Shown: positions 25,987 to 32,836 of the stretch, one piece after another
How the letters are laid out: the number at the start of each line of letters is the position of its first letter
How positions within the stretch are numbered: the stretch's first letter is position 1
Source of the DNA: an uncultured Pelagibacteraceae bacterium
GTDB taxonomy: Bacteria > Pseudomonadota > Alphaproteobacteria > Pelagibacterales > Pelagibacteraceae
DNA length: 32,836 nt
Direction of reading: 5' to 3'
Assembly: GCA_902538495.1 (NCBI GenBank)
Contig: CACBFJ010000004.1
Location: 69,943 to 102,778 of the forward strand
Notes under the pieces: model-generated
Seen by the model: only the letters and a program-made list of their open reading frames with translations
What the model was told of the DNA's origin: nothing
The model's database searches: none
Position numbers and translations under genes: made by a program

Positions 25987-26768
25987 TTACTCTTTTTTTT
26001 AACTGAAGATAATTTTGTAACATTGACCGCAGAAACATTAGATTGTTCATGTAAAATTCCTAGTCTTTTTGCAACTTCAGTATATGCAGGAATTAAATCT
26101 CCCAAATCTTTCCTAAATCTATCTTTATCTAGTTTCTTTTCAGTAATAGAGTCCCACAATCGACAAGTATCTGGACTAATTTCATCAGCTAAAATAACCT
26201 CACTCTTACCATTTAATTTTATTCTGCCAAACTCAAGTTTAAAGTCTATCAACTTGATACCAACGCCTCTAAACATACCAATCATGAAATCGTTAATTCT
26301 TAAGATCATTTTTTTTACTTTTTCAATTTCTTTTTTTGAGGCCCACTCAAAAGCATAGATATGATCTTCTGCTATTAAGGGGTCTCCAAGTTCGTCATCC
26401 TTTAAACAGTACTCAATTAGAGGTTCTTTAAGAACCGTTCCGTCCTCAATTCCAAGTCTTTTCGTTAAAGAGCCGGTAGCAACATTTCTCACAACAAACT
26501 CAATTGGAATAATTTCTACTAATTTTATTAATTGTTCTCTCATATTTAATCTTTTTACTAAATGATTTTTAATTCCTATTTGAGACAGATTAGAAAGTAT
26601 GTGTTCTGAAATACGATTATTCAATACACCTTTTCCCTCTATTGTACTTTTTTTCTGATTATTAAAAGCAGTAGCGTCGTCTTTGAAATATTGGATAACT
26701 AAATTTTTATCAGAAGAAGCATAAATGATTTTTGCTTTACCCTCGTATAATTTTTTACCCTTTTTCAT
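25983..26768 (-). CDS. purC: SAICAR synthase
   Basis: A 261-residue phosphoribosylaminoimidazole-succinocarboxamide synthase, joining CAIR and aspartate with [14 protein letters not shown] is the N-terminal ATP-binding loop. [15 protein letters not shown] and [10 protein letters not shown] with [14 protein letters not shown] are the two PurC signature regions. The C-terminus extends about 20 residues beyond the compact enzyme core with a basic tail (KKKSK). Start overlaps the purB stop by one base. Confidence 0.97.
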   Translation of the reverse strand: MKKGKKLYEGKAKIIYASSDKNLVIQYFKDDATAFNNQKKSTIEGKGVLNNRISEHILSNLSQIGIKNHLVKRLNMREQLIKLVEIIPIEFVVRNVATGSLTKRLGIEDGTVLKEPLIEYCLKDDELGDPLIAEDHIYAFEWASKKEIEKVKKMILRINDFMIGMFRGVGIKLIDFKLEFGRIKLNGKSEVILADEISPDTCRLWDSITEKKLDKDRFRKDLGDLIPAYTEVAKRLGILHEQSNVSAVNVTKLSSVKKKSK

Positions 26769-28060
26769 TATCTGAATACTCTTTTAAATATCAAGTTCAC
26801 ATTCTTAAAATGTTTAGCGTAACTAAAAATAAATTGTAATTTCTTGGGTGAAATTTTACTCATTATATATTTGTCTTTTTGAATGACGCTGTATAAGTCT
26901 AAATTTTCTGCAAAACATTTTTTTGCATAATTTTGTATCATTCTATAAGATTTTTCTCTGCTTAATCCAGTTTTAGTTAACTCTAACATCAATTCTTGAG
27001 AAAAAATTAATCCTTTTGTTAGATTTAAATTTTGTAACATTTTTTTTGGATAAACAATCATATTATCTAATATATTGGCCAGTCTTACTAAAGCAAAATC
27101 AAGAGTGATGTTTGCGTCTGGCCCTATATTTCTCTCTACACTTGAATGTGAAATATCTCTTTCGTGCCATAAAGCAATATTTTCTAAGGCAGGCACAACC
27201 GCACTTCTTACCATTCTTGACAAACCTGTGAGATTTTCACTTAAGATAGGATTTTTTTTATGTGGCATTGCTGAGGATCCTTTTTGATTTTTTGAAAAAT
27301 ATTCTTGTAATTCATAAACTTCAGTTCTTTGAAGATGCCTTATTTCTGTTGCAACTCTCTCTATTGATCCAGCAATAATTCCTAAGACTGAAAAATAAAA
27401 CGCATGACGATCACGAGGAATTATTTGAGTTGAAATTGGTTCAACTTTTAATCCAAGTTTTTTAGCAACATGTTGTTCGACCTTTGGAGAAATATTCGCA
27501 AAAGTCCCAACAGCTCCTGATATTGCGCATGTAGAGACTTCATTAATTGCATCGATTAATCTCTTTTTATTTCTTTTAAACTCCTCATAAAAAGATGCTA
27601 ATTTAAGACCAAATGTAATTGGTTCAGCATGTATACCGTGACTTCTCCCCATACAAGGAGTAAATTTATATTTACGTGCTTGTTTTTTTAGTACTTTTAA
27701 AATTTGATCTAAATCTTTAATAAGAATTTTTCCTGATTGGACTAATTGAATATTAAAACTTGTATCTAAAACATCAGACGATGTCATCCCTTGGTGAAGA
27801 TACCTTGCTTTAAGCCCAGCTTTTTCAGTTACAGACGTTAAAAAAGCAATCACATCATGTTTAACCTGACTTTCTATTTGATGAATTCTTTTGATATTAA
27901 TTCTTGCTTTTTTTCTAACTGTTGAGGAAACTCCCTTTGGAATTTGGTTTAATTTTTCCATTGCTTGTGCAGCAGCAATTTCTACATCAAGCCAAATCTT
28001 ATACTTATTTTCTTCAGACCATATGTCTGTTAATTCTTTACGAGAGTATCTTTTTATCAT
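26768..28060 (-). CDS. purB: adenylosuccinate lyase
   Basis: A 430-residue fumarase/aspartase-superfamily enzyme acting twice in purine synthesis: SAICAR to AICAR and adenylosuccinate to AMP. The family signature [20 protein letters not shown] carries the catalytic serine loop. [13 protein letters not shown] and [14 protein letters not shown] hold the substrate-binding and catalytic His residues. It directly precedes purC, the enzyme producing its first substrate, with a one-base overlap, and follows map with the same overlap. Length is normal for the short bacterial PurB. Confidence 0.96.
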   Translation of the reverse strand: MIKRYSRKELTDIWSEENKYKIWLDVEIAAAQAMEKLNQIPKGVSSTVRKKARINIKRIHQIESQVKHDVIAFLTSVTEKAGLKARYLHQGMTSSDVLDTSFNIQLVQSGKILIKDLDQILKVLKKQARKYKFTPCMGRSHGIHAEPITFGLKLASFYEEFKRNKKRLIDAINEVSTCAISGAVGTFANISPKVEQHVAKKLGLKVEPISTQIIPRDRHAFYFSVLGIIAGSIERVATEIRHLQRTEVYELQEYFSKNQKGSSAMPHKKNPILSENLTGLSRMVRSAVVPALENIALWHERDISHSSVERNIGPDANITLDFALVRLANILDNMIVYPKKMLQNLNLTKGLIFSQELMLELTKTGLSREKSYRMIQNYAKKCFAENLDLYSVIQKDKYIMSKISPKKLQFIFSYAKHFKNVNLIFKRVFR

Positions 28061-28833
28061 TAATTGTATGGTGGTTTAGAATATCCTTTAGCAGATTCTG
28101 TAAAGATTTCATAACCATTTTCATTTATTCCTATTGTATGCTCGAATTGTGCTGATAAAGATTTATCTTTTGTAACAGCAGTCCAACCATCGTTCAAAAC
28201 TTTAGTATCAAATTTTCCAGCATTTATCATTGGCTCTATTGTAAAAGTCATACCTGGTGTTAATTCCATTCCAGTATTTTTATTTCCATAATGTAAAATA
28301 TTAGGTGCTTCATGAAACACCGTTCCGATTCCATGACCACAAAAATCTCTTACAACTGAAAAACCTCTTTCTTCGACATAGGATTGAATTTCATGTCCAA
28401 TATCACCAAGTTTAATACCTGGCCTAAGAATTTTAATTGCTTTCATCATTCCTTCATAAGTAGCATCAATTAAATTATTTAATTTTACCGATGTTTTGCC
28501 AACACAAAACATTCTACTAGTGTCCCCATAATGATTATCAACGATTGCAGTAACATCTACATTTAAAGCATCGCCATCTTGTAAAATTCTATCGTCTGAA
28601 GGTATGCCGTGACAGACGACGTGATTTAAAGATGTACATAATGATTTTTCAAAACCTCTGTAAAAAAGTGGAGCAGAGTGACCTCCGTTATCTCTTATAA
28701 ATTCATAGCCGAGTTTATCTATATAATTTGTAGTAACACCTTCTTTGATATTTTCAGTAAGCATATCTAAAGTTTTTGCAGCAAGGTTCCCTGCAATTCT
28801 CATTTTCTCAAACTTCTCAGAGTAGTTATTCAT
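28060..28833 (-). CDS. map: type I methionine aminopeptidase
   Basis: A 257-residue metalloprotease removing initiator Met from nascent proteins. The five metal ligands lie in family order: Asp in DALNVDVTAIVDNHYGDTS (two Asp), His in GHGIGTVFHEAPNILHYG, Glu in MTFTIEPMI and Glu in AQFEHTIGI. VCHGIPSDDRILQDGD includes the substrate-site His. There is no N-terminal zinc-finger extension, so it is the simple bacterial type Ia. It overlaps sfsA by eight bases and purB by one, placing a housekeeping maturation enzyme inside the purine operon. Confidence 0.96.
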   Translation of the reverse strand: MNNYSEKFEKMRIAGNLAAKTLDMLTENIKEGVTTNYIDKLGYEFIRDNGGHSAPLFYRGFEKSLCTSLNHVVCHGIPSDDRILQDGDALNVDVTAIVDNHYGDTSRMFCVGKTSVKLNNLIDATYEGMMKAIKILRPGIKLGDIGHEIQSYVEERGFSVVRDFCGHGIGTVFHEAPNILHYGNKNTGMELTPGMTFTIEPMINAGKFDTKVLNDGWTAVTKDKSLSAQFEHTIGINENGYEIFTESAKGYSKPPYN

Positions 28834-29524
28834 TTATAATTTTTAATTTTCTTTCGATCAAAATTTTTTTTGAACTAATTTTACACCTATAAGCTAAAAA
28901 ATTTACTCCCGCTTTTTTAGCAACCTGATAATTATTATAATATTCTGGGTCGATGTCTTTTGCTATTTTAAAGTTTTCCATATTTTGTATTTGCACTAGA
29001 AAAATTAAGTATGTTTTATAACCTTTTTTTATGGCATCAATAAGGGTGAGCAAATGTTTTGATCCTCTTGAGGTAATTGCATCAGGAAATTCAGCAGTTT
29101 TTTTATCACGAAAAAGCGTTACGTTTTTTACCTCAATGAAGATTTTTTTATTATTTTTTTCAGCTAAAAAGTCGAATCTGGTCTCTTTATTAAAGAAAAC
29201 TTCTGGTTTGATTTTTTCATTATTACTCAACTCACTAATAAGATTTTCCATTAGACCATGGTGAACAATTTTATTAGCTAAATGAGTGTTTACCCCAACA
29301 AGATTTCCCTTAGCTTTTATAATTTGAAGGGTGTATTTCAATCTTCTTTTTGGATCATCGTTTTTTAATAGATAGGCCTCATTCCCTTCATCTAACAAAC
29401 CTTTCATCGATCCTGTATTAGGACAATGTGCCGTAACTACTTGTTTATCTAATTTAACATCAACAAAAAAACGTTTATATCTTTTGATTAATTTGCCTTT
29501 TATTAAAGACTTGGTAAATTCCAT
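28826..29524 (-). CDS. sfsA: SfsA family DNA-binding protein/nuclease
   Basis: A 232-residue SfsA homologue. Starting at 29524 gives MEFTKSLIKGKLIKRYKRFF, matching the start of E. coli SfsA (MEF...RYKRFLADV), so this ATG is preferred to the upstream one at 29539. The N-terminal OB-like part contains TAHCPNTGSMKGLL. The C-terminal part has the PD-(D/E)xK-like ETRFDFLAE...IFIEVKNVTL nuclease signature and FPDAITSRGSKHL. SfsA was named for sugar fermentation stimulation; its biological role remains unclear and a nuclease activity is suggested by fold. It heads the nine-gene minus-strand block and is divergent from the cinA-like gene across 21 bp. Confidence 0.9.
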   Translation of the reverse strand: MEFTKSLIKGKLIKRYKRFFVDVKLDKQVVTAHCPNTGSMKGLLDEGNEAYLLKNDDPKRRLKYTLQIIKAKGNLVGVNTHLANKIVHHGLMENLISELSNNEKIKPEVFFNKETRFDFLAEKNNKKIFIEVKNVTLFRDKKTAEFPDAITSRGSKHLLTLIDAIKKGYKTYLIFLVQIQNMENFKIAKDIDPEYYNNYQVAKKAGVNFLAYRCKISSKKILIERKLKIINE

Positions 29525-29545
29525 TTTCAAATTATACATATAATA

Positions 29546-30295
29546 ATGAGTAAAAACAAAACAGTTAATGCAGCAATTCTAATAATTGGTAATGAAATTT
29601 TATCAGGAAGAACTCAAGACACTAATACAAGCACATTAGCTCTTTGGCTTAATTCAATAGGCATAAAAGTAAATGAAGTAAGAGTTATTCCCGATATAGA
29701 AAAAACAATTGTTGAAACTCTTAATGTTTTAAGAAAATCCAATGATTATGTTTTTACAACTGGGGGAATAGGTCCTACTCACGACGATATTACTGCACAG
29801 TCCGTCTCAAAAGCTTTTAATCGAAAATATGAAGTACATAAAGAAGCTTTTAAGATTTTAGATTCTTATTATAAAAAGGGGGAATTCAATGAGGGCAGAC
29901 AGAGAATGGCATGGATGCCTGAAAATGCAGAATTAATTTTAAATCCAACAAGTGGTGCTCCAGGTTTTAGTGTTGAAAATGTATTTTGTTTACCAGGTGT
30001 ACCATCAATAATGAAGTCTATGTTGGGAGGATTGAAGAATAAATTAGCTGGTGGAGAACCAATTTTAAGTCATACAATTAATTTAAGAACTGTTGAAAGT
30101 GAAATTGCTAACTCTTTGATGAAAGTTCAAGATCAAAACCAAGATGTTGAAATTGGAAGTTATCCTTTTTTTCATGCTGGTAAGTTAGGAGTATCAATCG
30201 TTTTGAGATCTGAAAATCAATCTAAAATTGACTACTGCAACACTCAAATTCTAAAATTTATAAAAGAAAAAGATATCGAAATTGTAGAGAGATAA
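29546..30295 (+). CDS. CinA-type molybdopterin-binding domain protein
   Basis: A 249-residue COG1058 protein with a MoaB/Mog-like (MoCF_biosynth) domain: AILIIGNEILSGRTQDTN (residues 10-27), FTTGGIGPTHDD (70-81) and the conserved NPTSGAPGFSVENVFCLPGVP. This matches the N-terminal half of CinA, associated with nicotinamide-nucleotide salvage (ADP-ribose pyrophosphatase-like activity in some members). The C-terminal NMN deamidase domain of full CinA is absent, so deamidation would need a separate protein. The stop is followed immediately by the next ATG. Function is inferred at family level only. Confidence 0.85.
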   Translation: MSKNKTVNAAILIIGNEILSGRTQDTNTSTLALWLNSIGIKVNEVRVIPDIEKTIVETLNVLRKSNDYVFTTGGIGPTHDDITAQSVSKAFNRKYEVHKEAFKILDSYYKKGEFNEGRQRMAWMPENAELILNPTSGAPGFSVENVFCLPGVPSIMKSMLGGLKNKLAGGEPILSHTINLRTVESEIANSLMKVQDQNQDVEIGSYPFFHAGKLGVSIVLRSENQSKIDYCNTQILKFIKEKDIEIVER

Positions 30296-30697
30296 ATGCT
30301 TTACTTTGCTTACGGTAGTAATCTTCATCATATTCAAATGAAAAGAAGATGTAAGGATAGCATTTTTCTTAAAAAGATAGATTTAAAAGATTTCAGATTA
30401 ACTTTTCGAAGTAAATATAGAGCAGCTGATATTGAACCTAAAAAAAATTCAATTGTTCCAGGTGGTTTATTTGAAATATCAAAAAGTGATGAAAAAAAAC
30501 TAGATATTTATGAAGACTTTCCAATTTTATATAAAAAATATTATTTTTTATATGAGGGAAAGAAAATAATGACTTATACCATGACCAAAAAAACACCTTT
30601 TAGATTTCCAACAGAAAGGTATTTAAATGTAGTCAAGTGTGGATACAAAGATTGTAAACTTGATTTAAAATTTTTGGAAAAAGCTCTTATTAAATAA
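30296..30697 (+). CDS. gamma-glutamylcyclotransferase-like (AIG2/GGCT) protein
   Basis: A 133-residue protein with the GGCT fold. It begins MLYFAYGSNLHHIQMKRRC; YGSNL at residues 6-10 is the family's substrate-binding loop. GGLFEISKSDEKKLDIYEDF positions the likely catalytic glutamate E73. Family members cleave gamma-glutamyl amide bonds to 5-oxoproline, or process related peptides. The gene directly abuts the cinA-like stop and ends 7 bp from the convergent ATP-grasp gene. Given the peptide-ligase-type neighbour, turnover of a gamma-glutamyl peptide is conceivable but unproven. Confidence 0.83.
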   Translation: MLYFAYGSNLHHIQMKRRCKDSIFLKKIDLKDFRLTFRSKYRAADIEPKKNSIVPGGLFEISKSDEKKLDIYEDFPILYKKYYFLYEGKKIMTYTMTKKTPFRFPTERYLNVVKCGYKDCKLDLKFLEKALIK

Positions 30698-30704
30698 ATA
30701 TTTT

Positions 30705-32147
30705 TCAACCAACAATTAAAGTATCTTTGGATCCGCCACCTTGTGAACTATTTACAATAGTACTACCTTTTCTCAAGGCTACTCTTGTTAGTCCGCCTGA
30801 AGTTACATAATTTGATTTTCCAGTTAAAACGAATGGTCTTAAATCAACATGTCTCGGCTCGATATTATTATTAGTTATAGTTGGACCAGTTGATAACACT
30901 TCTAGTGGTTGAGCAATAAATTCTCTTGGATTTTTTAAAATTTTCTGTCTTACCTCTTCAATCTCTTTTTTTGGCGCTTTGGGTCCTATCATTAAACCAT
31001 AGCCACCTGAAGCATTTGCGGGTTTTACAACTAACTTGGATAGATTTTCTAAAACATATTTTTTTTGATCTTCTTCATGACATAAATATGTTTCTACTTG
31101 GTTTAACAAAGGTTGTTCACCCAGATAATAAGTAATCATTCTATTTACATACGAATAGACAACTTTGTCATCTGCAACCCCCGTTCCTATCGCATTTAAG
31201 ATACCAACATTTTTTTTTAACCAGCATTTAAATAAACCCGGAACTCCAATCAAAGAATCTTTATTAAATACTTTGGGATCTAGAAAACTGTCATCAAGTC
31301 TTCTATAAATACAGTCAACTTTAAGAGGTCCTTTAACAGTTTTCATATATACATTATCATCTTCAACAAAAAGGTCTTTACCTTCAACTAAAGCAATTCC
31401 CATTTGCTCTGCTAAAAATGAATGTTCAAAGTAAGCTGAATTATAAATTCCTGGAGTTAAAACAACCATGTGAGGATTAGCTGTCTTTTTTGGAATACAC
31501 TCAACCATACAATTGTATAATTTATTAGTGTACTGGTGAATTGATGAAACCTTATATCTAGAAAATAGTTCTGGAAAAACATCCATCATAACCATCCTAT
31601 TCTCAAGCATATAAGAGACACCTGATGGTACTCTTAAATTATCTTCAAGAACTAAATATTCTCCGTTTTTATTTCTTATTAAATCGATCCCAGATATATT
31701 AGACCAAGCTTTAAACTTTGGCGAAAACCCTTCACACTGCTTTATATAATAGGGAGATTTTAAAATTAAGTCTGCAGGTATTATCTTGTCTTTGAAAATT
31801 TTTTTTTGATTGTAGACATCATCAATAAAAAGATTAAGTGCTTTGGCTCTTTGTTTTAAACCTTTGGAAATTTTATTCCAAACAGGTTTTGGTATTATTC
31901 TTGGAATAATGTCTAAAGGCCATTTTTTTTCTTCAGCTCTATTATTTGCAGCGTAAACTCTAAAGTTTATTCCCCTGGCGCTTATTGTACTCTGACAATT
32001 TTTTTCAATTTCTTGCAGTTTCTTTTTGCCGTACTTTTCTAAAATACCAGATATTATTTTTGCGTGTTTTCTTAATTTGTTGTCCGCTGTAAAATAACCA
32101 TCATATGCATTTTTGGCGTTGTAATCTTTCCATAATTTAGAGGCCAT
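30705..32147 (-). CDS. circularly permuted type 2 ATP-grasp protein
   Basis: A 480-residue protein of the circularly permuted ATP-grasp family (formerly DUF404/DUF407). Recognisable blocks are RGINFRVYAAN, WPLDIIPRIIP, GIDLIRNKNGEYLVLEDNLR, PSGVSYMLENR, VVLTPGIYNSAYFEHSFLAE, VDCIYRRLDD, GTGVADDKVVYSYVN and VVKPANASGGYGLMIGP (glycine-rich nucleotide loop), with HVDLRPFVLTGK near the end. Such proteins are predicted to ligate amino acids or peptides with ATP and usually travel with alpha-E, transglutaminase-like and Anbu protease genes. Here an Anbu-like start lies divergently 109 bp away. The substrate is unknown. Ends seven bases from the GGCT-like gene stop. Confidence 0.9.
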   Translation of the reverse strand: MASKLWKDYNAKNAYDGYFTADNKLRKHAKIISGILEKYGKKKLQEIEKNCQSTISARGINFRVYAANNRAEEKKWPLDIIPRIIPKPVWNKISKGLKQRAKALNLFIDDVYNQKKIFKDKIIPADLILKSPYYIKQCEGFSPKFKAWSNISGIDLIRNKNGEYLVLEDNLRVPSGVSYMLENRMVMMDVFPELFSRYKVSSIHQYTNKLYNCMVECIPKKTANPHMVVLTPGIYNSAYFEHSFLAEQMGIALVEGKDLFVEDDNVYMKTVKGPLKVDCIYRRLDDSFLDPKVFNKDSLIGVPGLFKCWLKKNVGILNAIGTGVADDKVVYSYVNRMITYYLGEQPLLNQVETYLCHEEDQKKYVLENLSKLVVKPANASGGYGLMIGPKAPKKEIEEVRQKILKNPREFIAQPLEVLSTGPTITNNNIEPRHVDLRPFVLTGKSNYVTSGGLTRVALRKGSTIVNSSQGGGSKDTLIVG

Positions 32148-32183
32148 AAAATATCTTCAAATTTTAAATTAATTAATTCAATT

Positions 32184-32198
32184 GTATAATTGTTATAC
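32184..32198. promoter_or_regulatory. palindrome in the divergent ATP-grasp/Anbu region
   Basis: GTATAATTGTTATAC has perfect GTATAA/TTATAC arms around TTG. It contains TATAAT on the plus strand (32185-32190) and TATAAC on the minus strand (32197-32192), so it could be an operator or two face-to-face -10 elements coordinating the divergent genes. The 109-bp region is otherwise featureless AT-rich DNA. The palindrome is seen directly; its role is inference. Confidence 0.35.
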
Positions 32199-32256
32199 CT
32201 GTTATGTAAGAAATAGATTATACATTATGCAAATTTAAAAATATTGCTTAAAAATA

Positions 32257-32836
32257 ATGACTTATTGTATTGGTATAAAAGCAAATGATGGTCTAGTTTT
32301 TGCATCAGACTCAAGAACTAATGCAGGATTAGATAATGTAAATATTTACTCCAAGATGTTTACTTATGATGTTGGTGATAGAACAATAATTATTGTTACC
32401 TCTGGGAATTTAGGCACTTCACAAGCAGTATATAAATCCATTGAAAAAGATTTAGAGGACACATCCGGAAAACTCAATTTAAACACTTGTAAAGATTTTG
32501 ACCAAATAGCTTCTTACGTTGGATCGCTAAATGTAAAACATTCAATGCCAAAAGGTATTAATACAGATACAGTTTTGCTTGGTTCAACTTTTATAGTTGG
32601 TGGACAAATTAAAGATCAACCGATGGAACTTTACCTAGTTTACGAGGCAAATATAACAATATTCGATGCTTTAAAAAAAACTAATTATGATAATGGCAAG
32701 TTTGCATTTGAAAGATATATTTCTGCTCATTCAATTATGATTGCATTCGAAGGAGTGCCTGCGATTTATTTCAACTCCATGTTTGGTACATCTAATGATG
32801 AAGCAAAATTTGTGATTACTGGAAATAATCGGGATG
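32257..32836 (+). CDS. Anbu-type proteasome-like protease start joined to a GH13 fragment, truncated by window edge
   Basis: An open frame of 193 codons with no stop before the edge. Residues 1 to about 128 match Anbu (ancestral beta-subunit, Ntn-hydrolase): MTYCIGIKANDGLVFASDSR and TNAGLDNVNIYSKM, then TSGNLGTSQAV, YVGSL, LLGSTFIVGGQI and MELYLVY. Anbu should then continue with a block like ATPDTPFLQIGE-x-KYGKPILDR. Instead, from about residue 129, EANITIFDALKK, AHSIMIAFEGVPAIYFNS and MFGTSNDEAKFVITGNNRD match the barrel end of sucrose/glucosylglycerate phosphorylases (GH13). The switch is at about 32641-32650 and in frame. An assembly chimera at a contig end is the likeliest explanation; a real fusion or deletion scar is possible. 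Confidence 0.75.
   Translation, partial: MTYCIGIKANDGLVFASDSRTNAGLDNVNIYSKMFTYDVGDRTIIIVTSGNLGTSQAVYKSIEKDLEDTSGKLNLNTCKDFDQIASYVGSLNVKHSMPKGINTDTVLLGSTFIVGGQIKDQPMELYLVYEANITIFDALKKTNYDNGKFAFERYISAHSIMIAFEGVPAIYFNSMFGTSNDEAKFVITGNNRD

Noticed and set aside
29539-29544. TATAAT just before the cinA-like start
   Set aside because: It is two bases from the ATG, so transcription from it would begin inside the coding sequence; likely chance.

Overview
The window is a gene-dense stretch of an AT-rich bacterial chromosome (about 30% G+C by eye, AGA as the main arginine codon, lysine- and isoleucine-rich proteins, many stop/start overlaps). Gene content and style suggest a streamlined marine alphaproteobacterium, most likely Pelagibacterales (SAR11) or a relative. 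Evidence includes the alphaproteobacterial-type MAMD BolA beside a monothiol glutaredoxin, a DUF1289 protein, small-type PurL with PurS/PurQ, a class II DAHP synthase, and an Anbu-type protease next to a circularly permuted ATP-grasp protein. This assignment is inference. I saw no rRNA, tRNA, CRISPR array, insertion sequence or phage gene, and no gene-free stretch over 300 bases. The longest gaps are about 160 bp (before nrdA) and 150 bp (before the DUF2061 gene).

Layout. 1-3148: the 3' end of dusA, a TauE/SafE exporter, a convergent DUF2061 membrane protein with a candidate structured leader, and a phosphomannomutase/phosphoglucomutase. 3149-6256: a class Ia ribonucleotide reductase operon (nrdA, nrdB) behind two palindromes that look like NrdR boxes. 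6309-7231: a DUF1289 protein and an orphan methyltransferase. 7236-11496, minus strand: gph, then prpD-prpB-prpC, which form the 2-methylcitrate cycle for propionate. 11568-22300, plus strand: acetyltransferase-only glmU, glmS (with a frameshift), an FkbM methyltransferase, class II DAHP synthase, nadE, cysS, cimA, a DUF1989 protein, trmJ and rpsD. 22303-29524, minus strand: one nine-gene block sfsA-map-purB-purC-purS-purQ-purL-bolA-grxD whose genes overlap or abut. It carries part of purine synthesis and the BolA/Grx iron-sulfur pair. 29546-32836: a CinA-type molybdopterin-domain protein, a gamma-glutamylcyclotransferase-like protein, a convergent ATP-grasp protein, and a divergent ORF running off the right edge.

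Most of the window is ordinary core metabolism. The best candidates for a second look are: (1) the right-edge ORF, which begins as an Anbu proteasome-like protease and changes in frame, around base 32641, into a sucrose-phosphorylase-like GH13 fragment (assembly chimera or new fusion); (2) a one-base frameshift that removes the essential glmS C-tail; (3) a GC-rich, possibly pseudoknotted leader before the DUF2061 gene; (4) paired palindromes over the nrdA promoter combined with a reductase lacking the N-terminal ATP-cone; (5) the ATP-grasp/GGCT/Anbu neighbourhood, which resembles a predicted but poorly characterised peptide-ligation and proteolysis system.
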